From positions 1 through 64,000 of the forward strand of contig QANU01064947.1 in assembly GCA_003254905.1 (NCBI GenBank): a stretch of DNA of 64,000 nucleotides, read 5' to 3'. Of this stretch, positions 46,930 to 60,223 are shown piece after piece. The notes under the pieces were generated by a model. The model was not told where the DNA came from. It was given only the letters and a program-made list of their open reading frames with translations, and searched no databases. A program made the position numbers and the translations under genes. Each line of letters starts with the position of its first letter. Position 1 is the first letter of the stretch. Origin of the DNA: Nissolia schottii. Its lineage: Eukaryota > Streptophyta > Magnoliopsida > Fabales > Fabaceae.

Positions 46930-49900
46930 TCAGCGTGAAGACTTCCTTTCCAGTAGCCTTATCTTGTCACGCAGATCTTGGATGGTATTTGATGCATCCT
47001 ACAGGTTAAAGACAACTTGTGAGGCTAATCCAAAAATAGCGAAATACTAAAAAATTGCATTTTAGATTAAACAGAAAAGGTAGCACTCTTTTCATATCCT
47101 CTTTTATTTTCTTTGAAAGCAGCATTGGAAGGGAAGTGGGACCTGAAGCTTCTTCCTCAGAGTTTTCTCCTGAGCATCACGTCGATCCCTCTCTTCAGAG
47201 AACACATCAATTAGATTTTCTTGCTCCTTGTTCAAATCTTCAATCTTCTTCTCTGCATCATGAAGCTGATAAAGAGAAGAGGAGAAATGTTAAGAAATAT
47301 ATGCAATTAAATTTTGTCAGGTACCATACTCGATGTCATGAAATTTGGTTTCAATAGAAAATACATCTTTATCAATTCTTCTTATTCATTCAGCCATGAT
47401 TTTGAAATCAAATTTGAATAGGACAGATCTTAAACGGGGGAGTTGAGAGGGAACAAAAGGTGAACTAGAGTTTACTGAGATAGTAAAACAAAGTATATAG
47501 AATGTTAGTTCTGCGAAATCCGGACTAACACCACCCTACAGGTGAAGATTGAGATCATACAATAAACAAGGGAAAAAAAAATAGGCATGCTTCAGTGCAC
47601 AACTCACATTTAAAGGCAAGTTTGATCATCGGGATCTCTCAAATTTAAAGGAAAATGTTATCAAACAACCACGTGATGCTTGAAAGTAAACAAATTTAAT
47701 TCGTTCTCAAAATCTTAAAACCAGAAATTAGAATGAAAACAACGCGACATTTTTGTAATTATCAGTGAAAACATATAAAAGCAACAAGAAATTATAACCA
47801 AAAACAAAAATAAAAAATAAAAAAATCCACCACCTAAGTGTTGTGGAAGTGATAATGTTGTGGATAAATTAACATACAATTTTTTTTTATTCAAAAGTAA
47901 CATACATTTTAAAGACAAGATCAAGTATAAATGTATTATAATAAGTTTAATTTCTATACACGGACAATGTAAAGTTGTTTTACACTGTCATCCGATTAGT
48001 TCTATCTTTGACTCTCACACTCACTACTTGAAAAGACATATTTGAAAGAATTTAATTGGATGACTATGTATTAGTGCATAAAAATTAAACTCTTATTAAA
48101 AAATAAATAAAATTGTGCTAACACACTACCACTAAATAAAAAAAAAACGAAATCTTGCCTAAACATTCATTAGCCATTTGAAGAGAAGACTAATACAAGG
48201 CCTATATGAGAGTTGATTAGATGTAAAGTACCTTCATAATATAGGGTAAAAAACCAAGGAAAACTGAAGAGAAACTTCAAATAAATAAATAAATCAAGAT
48301 CGTGACCTATACAAGCTGTTCCAAAATACATGATTTCGGACAGAACACATAATATAATAAGTAATTAATAAGATCAGAGTCCGAACCTGAGTTTCAAGAG
48401 TTTTACACCTGTCTTTCTCATGCTGCAAAGCCTGCAATACTTCCCCTAAAATTTCATCCTCTTTCCTCTCTGATCTTTAAACCCAGAAACATAAACAGGT
48501 TGAAGGATATAGAGTTAACAATAGTTTTGAGTAAAGAAATCATGATCAGCTATGCGTAGAAAGAAAACAAATTCCTAAAATTGCAACATACCTTTCCTTT
48601 AACTTACGATTCTCTTCTTTCAACTTCTCCAGAGTAAGTGAATCAGCATCAGAGAGTGGTTGCTCACCATCATTTACATCTTGTCCCTGCAGTTCAACCA
48701 CTTTAAGGATAAATTCTCATATTACAGCTAAAGAAGAAAAAAATATCAAGATATTGCATGATATGCTCTTAGCCATGTTCACCCTGAAACTGATAGAGGT
48801 ATAGAATGGAATAACTAATTGAGTGAAATTAAGCACATGTATTTCAAGTAGATAGGCACGTGTTTATATTCACTAGATTCAGTTAGTTAAGAGTTCAGTT
48901 AGGAAGTTGGAGCTGAAGCGTGCAGAACACACAGCTTCAGCGCCAAACCCAACCTTGTAAAAATACCTCACTGTAAGCAAATTCTCATTAATGCAAAAGT
49001 TCAGAAAATTCTCAGTTCCCAAAGTTTTCTGAGTTTTCAGTTTCTAGCTGTAGTTTTACACTTCTGTTGTAGGTCAAGTTCAGAGATAGCTGAACTTCTA
49101 CAGAAATCAATAGTGAATTTTAATTATAACTGAAATGACTGGGTGGATACCCATTTTTCAAGCTTTAGAGACAAGCTGACATTACAGGATCTTTTTCAAT
49201 CTTAAGGGCCACAAAATTGAAACTTCATAATAATTTATTCTCAGTGCTTAACTAGATCTGACACCCCTGACCAACCCAGCCCCTTAAAAACAAGACCTAA
49301 GGTGTGCGTGTATTTTTAATCAAAATCATTTTTCACTCTATCCTTATCAAATGCAGCACATTTATTTTAAATGTAATAGATTACCAAAAGGACCTTTTCA
49401 AACCTCACTATCATCACTTACTCAAGTTGCAATGAAAGCATGTAAGCCAGTAGAAAAAAGAAAAAGCGAAAATAAGACCTTTAGCTTGGGTCCCCGTGCA
49501 GATCGCGCTCTTCCACTGGATGCAATATCTCGACAAATTTCATTCTCATTTTTAAATGACTTTTCAGCCATAGGTGTTTTCTGACTACTCCCCTTTGCTT
49601 GTTTAGGTAAGACATTTTCATCATTGACATCCTCATCAGACGATGATGATTGATCAGATGATATTTGTATCCTAGATGTTGACATGCGACCATTCTTGTA
49701 TTCATTATATCTTTCTGATTCTTTTCGTATCCGTTTCTGATTTGATTGTGAATGCAGATGGTCTGTTGGCAATGCTGTTCCCTTGCCATTTAATGCAGAA
49801 TGTTTCCTTTTTGCTTGAGATGACTCTGGAATAAAATCAGGAGATGTCTCTGCAAAACAAGATTCGTTGTAAAAAATCAGAAGGCTGTCCAAAATAAGAT

Positions 49901-52900
49901 TTCACTCACAATGAGCAACCACCATATGTAATTAAACATCAAACTAAAACAAAACAAGGCCTCAAAACATACCTCTGTCATCAGAATCATTTATTTGTTT
50001 TCTACTTCGATTGGAAGAATAACCAATTTTATGGCAGTTAGCACCCCTAAATAAAGTATAAAATAGAAAATTAGTGGAACAAAAACAACACATCCTTTAT
50101 GCATGTGATTGTCATGAATAACCAAGGGAGAATAAACAATCACCAATAATTCTTTTGCATTTGTATTAATCTTTGCTCTAGTCTTGATAAAACTAATGTA
50201 CGCTCAAAGCCTTGCTTATCATGAGCAGGTTCAACAAAGTTGGCTTCCAAAACACCTGTAAAAATAGAAACGAACCTTATTATAAATAAGCATAGTCAAC
50301 TTGGCAAGAACTCAATAGAACACAGAGAAAACACTACCTATGACCCCACGCCCACCACTTCCTGCAGGATTCCAGATCCTCCAGAATGGCTGAGTCCATG
50401 AAAAACCATCTGTAAGAATAAATTCTAACAACAATATTTGCACACCACAAACATACAGAACACATCAACTCCCCGAAGAAAAAGTACACAATGGATGCTT
50501 TAGCATAAAACATTTTCTGAACTTCATCCCCTCACAAAAAAAGAGGGTTTCCGAGTTAGTTCGAAGTCTTGATGATTTGAACCAACAATTATATCTATAG
50601 TTATTTATTTGATTTGGAAATTGCAAACAAATGAAAGTTCATTTAGTTCAAAAATAACACTACATGACTAGGCCATACTATTCCCAGTTTGAAAACATAC
50701 ACAGCAAACCATTTCAGAACAGAACCCGACAGAGACTCCAGGTTAACGAACCCCAAAATAGTAGATAAATCCAAAGTCTCTCTTAAAAGGAAAAAGGAGG
50801 GGTGGGGGGGATGAAATTAAGCACATAATACTGGCCGATTACTAATATACTATTGACATTGCTTCTTAGCTTCCTAATTAGCAATGTCAATAGTATATAC
50901 ATTTAGCAATGTCAATTAGAAAGCATAAGCAAATTAGCAATAACATTTTATATACACATGAAATTTAGATGTTAATTTCAAGCAACCAATGGCAGTTTAA
51001 ATTCAGCATAGACACATCAACAACAGAGTTTTTTTTTTTTTTTATGATCTCAAAAGATGGACCACAGAAACTTCATTTAACAAAAAAATTAAAATAAAAT
51101 AGAAGAGGGGAGATATGACCATCACGGCATGAGATATAAAATCTTGTTCATGACAGCCTCCAAACGATGGGAAAAACATTGTTAATCTTAACAAACCCTA
51201 CCTTGATGAGTCGATTCTTATGATAAACGTTGAAACCTGAAACATCAATATGATGAACTGCATCCTTGACAAATCCGATCGTTACAACAGCAACCATCTG
51301 TCCCAATATCTATATTTAAATCACACTGATACACAAGGTAGGAATACAAAACTTTAAAATTTTATAGAGATCTAACATTTGTGTCCTTCGGAATCCCATC
51401 TGCCCCAGCTTGTGGTCTGTATGTCACCTCCTGGGACATCATCATGTCATTCACTATATTGTGATGCACAATATCTTCCCCACGAAGAATAATTCGGAAG
51501 CCTGGAGGAAGCCTCAGATATAAAATTGAGGCATAACTCTAAATACACAAGAATAAAAATAATGAGAAACATATTAACAAACACACACGCATATTGGTCA
51601 TATAGACACCTATATTAAACATGAAATTGAATTAAAATCTTCTTCAATCTATTTAAAATCTTCTTCAATCTTTCAATACGTTTTCATTTAGTCTATGCAT
51701 AATTATTAGTTCTCTTTACCAATGCTTCAACATTCAGAAGTTTCAAATTATATAGACAGCAGACCATGATGAAAAGAAACATCTTAATATGCCGTTTTCT
51801 AAAACAAATTAGTAATTATAATAATAATAATAAGCATCTTAACTTACCCTTAGTGAATGCCGGTAAGTTAGGAAGTGTCTAGAATTGGGATACTCTTTGG
51901 CCATCTGTATGTTTTTCTCATCTCGATTTACACCTCTGATTTGAATATCCTGACATGGAAACCATAAGCATATCAAAATTGTATGAAATTTGATTAATAA
52001 TTTATGGATAATTATTATTTTTTAGTAGGGGGGATAATGTGTTTCAGTTATTAGACATACATGCGAGTCTGCATCAAAATCAAGTTCCAGCTGACCTTGG
52101 TCATCCTCCCAAAGGTTGTATATAATTACTCGTGTACCATGATCTTTCATCAGATTGAACTACAAGTTGGGTAACAGTAAATCAACAAAGTTAACCAACC
52201 TACTGGTGAAATTAGGCAATATTTGCACCAGAAGAGCAATCAGAAAAGAAGATATTAGATTAATTTTCACCCTCAAATAGAAAGTGATTACCTGACGAAG
52301 AAGATCAACTTCACTGGAAAAAGGTGACCACTGCACTATTGTTTGAACATGCTTATCCCAGTCTTCGGGAGAAGTCCGCAGCATCCTATTCCATTCCCGT
52401 CCTTCCCTTTCATAGTCCAGCTTTCATTTCAGTAGACATGTCAACAGTTAGAAGCATAATACCGAACACATATTCAAGTAATCAAAATCAAAATAGCACT
52501 CTACAATCATTAGACACCCACTCAACCTTCACTGTCTTGCAGCAAATATAATTGATCCAATTCACAATCATCCCCACCCCATGCTTGATAACCAAAGAAT
52601 CAAATTCTTTTGTCAAAACACATGAACCTCAAAGTAAACTCATGAGTTAAGATGTACCAGATATCAGAATACAACTATTTTCAAGTACAGAAAATAGTCC
52701 ACGGCCATTGGCCAACCATAAATTATTCAAAATTGAGAATAGTAATCTGCATACCCCCCAAAAAATCTAATTGGACTTCATTACACTTCATGCTCCAGAT
52801 TTTTTATGATTCAATAAATCTTTTTCGGGGTGAAAATTCCCCAATAGACAGTTCATTAATTGGAAAGGGCAAGGACAAAAGTTACTAATGTGGCTTTGGC

Positions 52901-55900
52901 TTTTAGACTATGTGTGAAAATGAAAGTAAATATTCAACACAAATATTTTTTAACTCTTCAAAAATAAAAAAATACAATGTAGAAACTAGTCAAAACAAAT
53001 TACCATGGGTACTACAATGTCTTCCTTCCCTGTACTCCTCAAAAATGTGTAAGACAGCAAGCCTATGCTTTGAGTAGAGCTATTAACAATGTCCAAATAA
53101 CCAAAAGTTAGAAACAGAATCACACCACAAGAACAGCAGTAGACATAGGTGCAAGACAAATTCAACAACAATAATAATAATTAAAATAAAATAAAAATGA
53201 CTTGACTACTATTACTGATTTTGCCAGTGATTGAAAAATACATGGACCCCTTCCTCCCAACAAAAACAAAACATCAGAATCCAGAAAGAAATTTTCAGAA
53301 GGGCACAAACATAAAACGGCATAGTAAGACAGCAAGTACGAAAGATACACAACACAAGTACAAAAAAACAACTAATTCAAAATTTAATTTTCTCAATACG
53401 TAGAAGTGGAATATCACATCTTAACTTGGAAAGAATATTGAATGAGGCAATAAGAAAGTCAAACAAACCTCTTCCCGTCTTTCCGGTGACAACGGGAGAA
53501 TACTATTACATCAGCCCCAAGCCTCATAGTACTTGTTTTAAAGCCATTTCCATCTATCACATGAACAACAAAAGATCAGCATGCTTTCTGGAATGAAATA
53601 TTCAATAAGAATTGCTCTCTTCCCTATCTGAAGGTTTACATTGTCCAATTGTATTCGCTATTTTGCTTTTCACAGAATACCCTAGTGACATGCATTGCCG
53701 CATTTTATCAGGATCCATCCCACCACCATTATCTGCAGATGAAAAAAAAAATCCAAAATTTGAGATTTTGAATAACAAAAAGGGAAAACATTGGGGAAAG
53801 AAGAGAATGCATAAAATGCTTGTTAGGGTTGCAAACCATTCTCACATATTCTTATCATGATGATACGACTCTGGAAATCAATTTAATTTAAAAAAAAAAC
53901 AGATTATTTATGAAATAAAGGTGCGAGCAGGAACGAGATCTAAATTGCCAATATTATTCCATCATATCCTTATTTGAGAAAAGTCAGAACTCAGCAAAAC
54001 TTTTCACACAAAAATTCCTACCAATTAACAATCAGAAATATAAATTAACACTAGTTTTCTTCATAAAAGAATATAAGCCACACATTATATGAAATCCTAC
54101 TGTACATTCTCACACACAGGCATGCTTAAAGAATATACTCTTCTTTCTCCACTCCTTTTAATTAACAGAACTTATCATCACAAGTATCACTCTTCTTTCT
54201 TTACATAGCTTTACAAAGTAAACAACTGGAAAATGCATACCTTCAATCAGCAACATCCTGTTTCCATCTTTCTTACTTACAAGCATATCTACATTGACAT
54301 ATGTAGCCCCGTAGCAAATCTGAAGCGAAATACAAAAGAAAAAAAAAACATAAGGAATAGTCATAACCAGAGCATTATTCAAAAGAAGTTAGGTGATGCA
54401 AACCTCATCCAACGAATTGTCCAACAGCTCAGCAAAAGCTGAAAAAAATAATCTAAGAATGCTTAATAGTGACAAATCTCTAAGAGCGAAAGGGTTTAAA
54501 AATTCTAAATTTGCTCAATACATTTCAGAGAGGAAGAAATATCATAAAAATGATTAACCATTGAAACAAACATGCACAGTTTACCTCCAAGAGCCCATTT
54601 ATGACTTGTGGCATTAGAATGCAGAAACTTAGGGTGAACTCTGACGTGATCCATGCCGACTGCAAATTTTGCAAGAAATATCTAGTTATAACTCAAAGAA
54701 CCTCAGATTTGACTGACAGCGGCACAAAATACATACAACAGGAAAAAAAATGAAAAGAAAAAAGCATTTCAAGAGATTTTAAGAGCTGTTTGGAATTATC
54801 CAATGCATAATTACAGTACACAAAAGGTTCTAAATGGATCCTTGATTGCGGTATGACATGCAATCAAATATCTCTATCAATGATTATCTAAACAAAACCA
54901 GTCTACCAGAATGATCCAATGATCAGCCAAGGCCCAAGACCTGTAAGGTTACCACCAAAATTACTACTTTGGAAAGAATTGACTGCCGAGATAGTGAAGC
55001 AAAATACTCCTGAGTCCTCATCAATGGCAGGTCTTCCTTACTAGAAGAAGAGGTAGAACAAGCTGTGTTGCGCTATTCATGAACTACAAGAGTTCAACTC
55101 AGTAAATGCCCTCTCGATCTTGTTTGTTTATTTAAACAAAAATGTTCAAGCTTGAATTTAGGGTTGACTATCTAAATGAGCCAAGCACAAGCTTTATAAG
55201 CTAGATATTAGGAGCTCACAAATATTATCATTTTATACAAGTATAGATGAAAATAATCTACATAAAAGGAGGTCCAATACACAAGGCTCCCGCCGGGTGG
55301 AGTATGGGGAGGGTAGATGTACGTAGCTTTACCCCCAGAAGCATAGAGACTATCTCCAGGATTTAGACCCATAACTTACAGATCACAAAGTAGCAACCTT
55401 ACTATTGCACCAATGCTCAACCTCATGATATTAATTAACACAAAAGAGTTAATTAGATAAGAGATAGCCAGTAGGTAGAGGAAAATCAAGGGGGGGGGGG
55501 GAGATGACCGCCGTTAAGAATTACTCAGATATGGTTTACAGCAAGACGTCATAGCATTAATCCATATAGCTGACCTACTTAGTGGGAAAATGCTTTGTCG
55601 TATTAGCAAAACAATTGTACTTTTTATTTTATGCTATTTACCACTTTCCTAACTCCATTATCTAAACAGTCAACTCATGAATACTGATAGGCAGACACTG
55701 GGGCGTATGTAGCAATGGAAGATGGGCAAGGAAGAAGCTAGTTAGATCACAGAAATGCATAAGGAGGTTGGTTGGGAGAGGATAGGCATCGAGCATCATT
55801 TTGGTAGGAAAGGTGGCTTTGGCCAGTGGACAGAGACATTCTATGATCGCTGATGGTTATCTTTTCTTTATTTTCCTAGTTTTTATACACAATATCTGTG

Positions 55901-58124
55901 ATCTAAGTCTGTAAAAAGGAGCTTGCTCTTGAGATTACCATATTCAGCTATAGATGTTCCTATCAAATACTAAACAAATAAACTTTAAAAAAATACACTT
56001 CAAGGAAATTTTGATAAAAAGACAAATTTTAAAAAGCTATAAATGAACTAATGAAGGAGGCTATCTTTTGCAGCGCCGCTTTTTCACAAGCCATGCATGA
56101 GCTTCAGATGCTTAGGTTAGCTCACCTGATTTACAACACTTAAAGAAACAATGGCTACCCCAAAAATACCCCTAAGCCGCCCCCCCCCACCTCATCTTCA
56201 AGTAGGAGTTTGGTTGTTATGCTAACATAGGGACATGGTTTCTAACATGCCAAAACAGAGGGCATTTTGTATACTTTGTGCTTCATAATTATCTTGGAGC
56301 TTGGTTCGTGTTGTTGATTAAGGGATGAAACAAATTATTTTGTTCTTAGGCAAGCTGAAGTTCCATTGTTGAATTTAAGTTCCATCATCATCATCATCAT
56401 TATTATTATTATTATTGTTATTATTGTATGTATAATTACCCTCTAAATCTTGTTGGCTCATGCAAAGCTAATATTTGGTTTGTCTAAACTATCAGCATTC
56501 AAAGTCTATCGAAACTTGAGACCATGACTTATGTTAGGATAACTAGTGGTCAATGGAATGGGATGGAAAATAATAGAATGGAGTGGAGGAGTGGAGTGCA
56601 GGGGAATGAAATGGAGATCGCACTCCGTTGTTTGGATATTTAAGGGGGAAATTGAACAAAGCTGCTACTGCATTGTTTGAAAATTGGTGCGGAAGGATTT
56701 AATGTATTGGGGAAAGAAAAGGATAAATTCCAACCTCTTCCATTCCATCAATCTACTTTTTTTAAAATCCAAACAATTGAACATTACAACATTCCATTCT
56801 ATTCCACCAATCCAAAACAAAGGGAAATAAGTATCGACTAGTTGAATCATTCAATTGTTGGTATACATAGCTAATAGTTCAAAACTTGACAGTTAAATAT
56901 CGATACAGTTTCTCAACTACTAGGATCTGGACCCATAATCTTACCACATTTTAAAAAGACACAGGAAAAAATCCTTTAAACATAAGGATACTGTTAACCT
57001 GTGCCCGAAAGGGTGAATGTTTAAGGAATCAGAGATAGAAAGGTTTAAATGTATTTATTATCTTAAAATTCAAAAGCAACTACTACTTCCTTCTTTGACT
57101 GATTTGCATGTTTAACGCAGAGAGTAAGTGGTAATTTTAATTGCTAACCTGTGCCAAAAGGGCACACATAAACAAAAACCCTAAACATAAAGCTTTTCAC
57201 CTTTTCATTTTCAGTTTCATGACTGCGAACCTGGTCAATCCAAAAACTTCTATAAAAAAAAAAATTAAGGCGTAACCAGGAATCAGCAAGGCATATCATT
57301 TTTCTTTTGAAGGGAATGCCTGCATCTGATAACCAAGTTAAAATGAACCTAGATCTCCCCAATCTCACCCCGTAACTTGCAATCAAAAAGTTAATCATAA
57401 AATCTCAATAACCAAGTTTTCCCTCCACCAAAATCTCCACAATATCATCCCTACCTCACTTCATATGCATGTTTTTGCTATGGTCCCGGTGAAAATGAAG
57501 TCATTTCATTTTGCACCATAGCATCATCAATTATCACAAGGCTAGATCGTAAATAGGGCTTGCAATCAGAAACCAGCCATTTCATGCAAAGATTGATGAA
57601 CAGAAAAAACCCTATCAGAGATTCAGAAAAAATAAAATAAAATAAAATTACTCACCGGTGGAAGAAGAATCAAATACGCTGCTGCTAGGAGCCCCGTCGT
57701 AATCACCGGCCTTCCAAAACTGCTTGCACCCACCGGAATGCGGCGTAAGGCTGGTGCTCGCGCTCGCGTTCCCGTTCGGACGCGCCGAGGCAGAAGCCCA
57801 CCCCGGCGCCGGCAACGAAAGCACCGCGGGCGGCGGCAGCGGAGGCGGAGGCGCCGGAGGGAGAGGGCTGAGGAACCCGAGGGGCAGAACATCCCCCACG
57901 TCGTTGACCTTCCGCTTCTTCAAAGGATTCCCTCCCGATGAAATTCCGCGCTCCACAACGCCGGCGACCAAACTGTCCAAATCGCCCTCCGAATCGGAAT
58001 CGCTGCTACTGAGTTCAATGACCGAGTCAGGAGGAGGAGCCGGCAAAACGGCACCGTTTCGGCGCTTCCGGTCGGAGGCATTGGGAACCTCGTTGGTCAC
58101 TTCTTGCTTCACAGCAGCATCCAT
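46930..58124 (-). CDS. MORC: MORC-family GHKL ATPase (20 exons)
   Basis: Exons: 58124-57656, 54659-54585, 54438-54404, 54319-54241, 53732-53640, 53553-53469, 53079-53004, 52420-52292, 52159-52061, 51949-51848, 51538-51377, 51297-51202, 50389-50338, 50255-50144, 50046-49973, 49849-49479, 48686-48592, 48474-48387, 47265-47143, 46998-46930. All phases agree, giving 827 residues. Residues 1-157 are low-complexity with a basic RKRR and an acidic SSSDSDSEGD stretch. The GHKL ATPase has motif I FAELLDNSLDE (183-193), motif II DNGGGMDPDKM (from 220) and QYGNGFKTSTMRLG (from 250). It is followed by the S5-like part (LWEDDQGQLELDFD, GVNRDEKN, then YASILYLRLPPGFRIILRG and VSGFNVYHKNRLIKPFWRIW). The C-terminus (704-827) is a heptad-rich coiled coil. 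Plant MORCs are nuclear ATPases acting in gene silencing, RNA-directed DNA methylation and defence. Length and C-terminal coil suggest the MORC4/MORC7 type. Intact; intron 1 is 3 kb and holds a SINE. Confidence 0.95.
55272..55425 (-). mobile_element. SINE (Au-like) in MORC intron 1
   Basis: Read on the minus strand it has GGTGCAATAGTAAGGTTGCT, 'ggtctaaatcctggagatag' and GGGGTAAAGCTACGTACATC, the layout and central words of the plant Au SINE family (tRNA-like head, then GGGTAAGGCTGCGTACA). It lies in the same direction as the gene. No clear target duplication. Confidence 0.55.
56535..56830. mobile_element. possible foldback MITE in MORC intron 1
   Basis: GAATGGAATGG-type words and GTTGTTTGGATATTTAA (56550-56645) are mirrored by AAAATCCAAACAATTG and CATTCCATTCTATTCC (56755-56805). 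This forms imperfect inverted arms around a 100-bp core. Ends are not sharply defined. Confidence 0.4.
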
Positions 58125-58660
58125 CGCGAAAATAGAAAGAAAGAAAGCAAGATTCAAAAGAATCAACGCCTTTGCTGATGTAAAAAAAAAAGATAAAAAA
58201 TAAAGAGAGAAAATTAATCTCTTGTCTCTTGTGGGAGAATGAAGAAAGAGGGTTTGTGTGTGTCTCTTAAGTTTAAGAAGGGGAGGAGGGAAGAAGAAGG
58301 GTCTTTCAGTTTTTTTAAACTACAAAATGACGATCGTGGTTCAGCAAAATGATGGGGGGGGGGGGGTCTTCTTTTGAGATGTTTTTAGACTGTTTTCTTA
58401 TTTATTATTATTTTATTTCGTTTTTACATTTAACCGACTTGTATTCTCCTATTATGCGACTGTTTATGAAGATTGTTCCACTTGTCTTTCTTGATCTGAG
58501 ATAATGTTTGTTTTACTTGGATATAATTATAAAATTAAAAAATATTAAAACAAAAAACCTAAATTGCTCCGTCTTTGATAAGATTGTCCTTCTAAAAGAT
58601 AAAACATAAAAATAAAAAGGAAAAAAAAACCCTTAACTCGCAATATTGTCGCCTAATGAC
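58125..58660 (-). promoter_or_regulatory. MORC upstream region with a 13-base G run
   Basis: It should contain the MORC leader and promoter. No TATA box stands out. A run of 13 G (58354-58366) lies about 230 bp before the start codon. Otherwise AT-rich with no gene. Confidence 0.4.
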
Positions 58661-59898
58661 TCGTAAAAATTAATTATTTGTTTCCTCATATTTGTGCATT
58701 AACTGTCTTGATATGTCCTAAACAATGTTTTTTAAAATTATTTTTGATAGATTTAAACTATGGAATGTTATTCGTGAGATATATGATTTATATTTATTTT
58801 AATTAACTTGATTTGTTTTTATACAAATAAAAAAAAAACTCAATCCTCAAATTTTTTACTATTTTAAACTCGGATCTCTCTCTATTAAATATTTGTTATT
58901 TTCACTTAACACCATAATCTTATTTCCGCTTTTCACATCATCTCAAACCTACACCCTACTACTCCCACCATATCATAGTTGAAAAGTTTAGCCCGACCCG
59001 ACAAGGTCGACCCAAAACCCGATGACCCGGCCATGGAATCGAGCCGATTATCGAAGTAAATCGGTTACGTTTCAGACTCAAATTGACTCAAGTACCGGGT
59101 TAGTTTTTGTGAAACTCAGTGACCCAATGATCTGGTGACCCGGTCAGGTTATGTGTTTTTTTTTATATAAAAAAAAGGCAATCAACATCATTTAATAAAT
59201 ATTTTTTTTGAAATTATTGTTTGTCAAATTGAGTTGATTTTTTTCATTTTCTATGTTTAAGTTCATTTTCAAATTGAGTTTATTTTTTCTATTTTTTTCA
59301 TTTTCATTTAATAAATTATATGTTTAAGTTCCTCATTTTTTATCATTTTCCTTGTTACATACACATGTTTTGCTGTCTTATTGTAATAAATATTGAATAC
59401 TCATGTAGAGTTGTTGTTGTTATATATTTTTTATTTAAAATTTGGTTTACTTGTGTTAGAATTGCACTTATCATTTGTGATTTAGGATTTTGAACTTGTA
59501 TTGTTTATGTATGGTAAGACATTTGAAGTTTAAATTTTACTTATATATTTTGAGTGATTTTATGTTATGATGGATGTTTAAATAAATGCATTTTACTTAT
59601 TTTTTACTTTTTTATGTTATATATATATATATGTATTATTTTATTTATATCTGACGTAGCAACTGACCTAGTAACCTATTGGTGTGACCTACTGGTTGAA
59701 CAAGTGACCCAATAGGGTGGCTGGGTCAAGTCCCGAACCGAGTTTTATAACTATGCACTCAACCCTACTTCGACCCCTCTCCCCTGAAAAATCATTATTT
59801 ATTTTTTATATTTGTGCAACAGTTGTTCCTCACTCTACCATCTCATACTTATTTTCCCATCTCCACCTCACTGCCCTATGATAAATCATAAAAATTAA
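58661..59898. repeat. local duplication, left copy (interrupted)
   Basis: Two segments here have counterparts at 62178-62520. One is 58661-58830 (AATTATTTGTTTCCTCAT.., GTGAGATATATGATTT). The other is 58914-58973 continuing at 59756-59898 (ATCTTATTTCCGCTTTTCAC.., CATCTCATACTTATTTTCCC). The second segment is split by the insertion at 58974-59755. The segments are in opposite order in the other copy, as in an eroded tandem array. Confidence 0.85.
58974..59755. mobile_element. TIR element (~780 bp) with a known empty site
   Basis: The left end CATAGTTGAAAAGTTTAGCC and the inverse of the right end, CATAGTTATAAAACTCGGTT, are similar. Both are followed by CCCGACC/GGGTCA-rich subterminal sequence with an AT-rich core and no coding capacity. 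The paralogous sequence at 62221-62240 (actactcgca / cccaaccc) lacks it, confirming an insertion. CAC flanks both sides and may be a short duplication. Superfamily not resolved. Confidence 0.75.
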
Positions 59899-60218
59899 CC
59901 AGAATCTAAACCTACGCAGATGCGCGGTGTGTACCTAATAAATTTCAGTTTCAAAATATTAACGCAGTGCTATTATATTATAACTATATTGTTAATAGTA
60001 ATCACCACGTAAAGTCAACACAACATTAGTAATATCACAATACATAATAAGGTTTAAAAATATGGTTAATGAAAATATTTGCGATTAACTAATTTTTGTC
60101 TTATTACGGAAGTCAATACTTCCCAAGCACAATCTAAATTATAGTATATATCAAAATGCAAATAGCCTAATAAAATAAAATAGACATCATAGTCTTGTTC
60201 TTATGCGAAGTTAGTTTT
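59899..60218. other. intergenic, nothing recognised
   Basis: AT-rich sequence between the left duplication copy and the TRIM. No gene. Confidence 0.4.
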
Positions 60219-60223
60219 GTACT

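Noticed and set aside
57724-58203. Plus-strand frame of 159 codons opposite MORC exon 1
   Set aside because: Shadow of the GC-rich, proline/serine-coding MORC exon 1 on the other strand. No domain and no start context.
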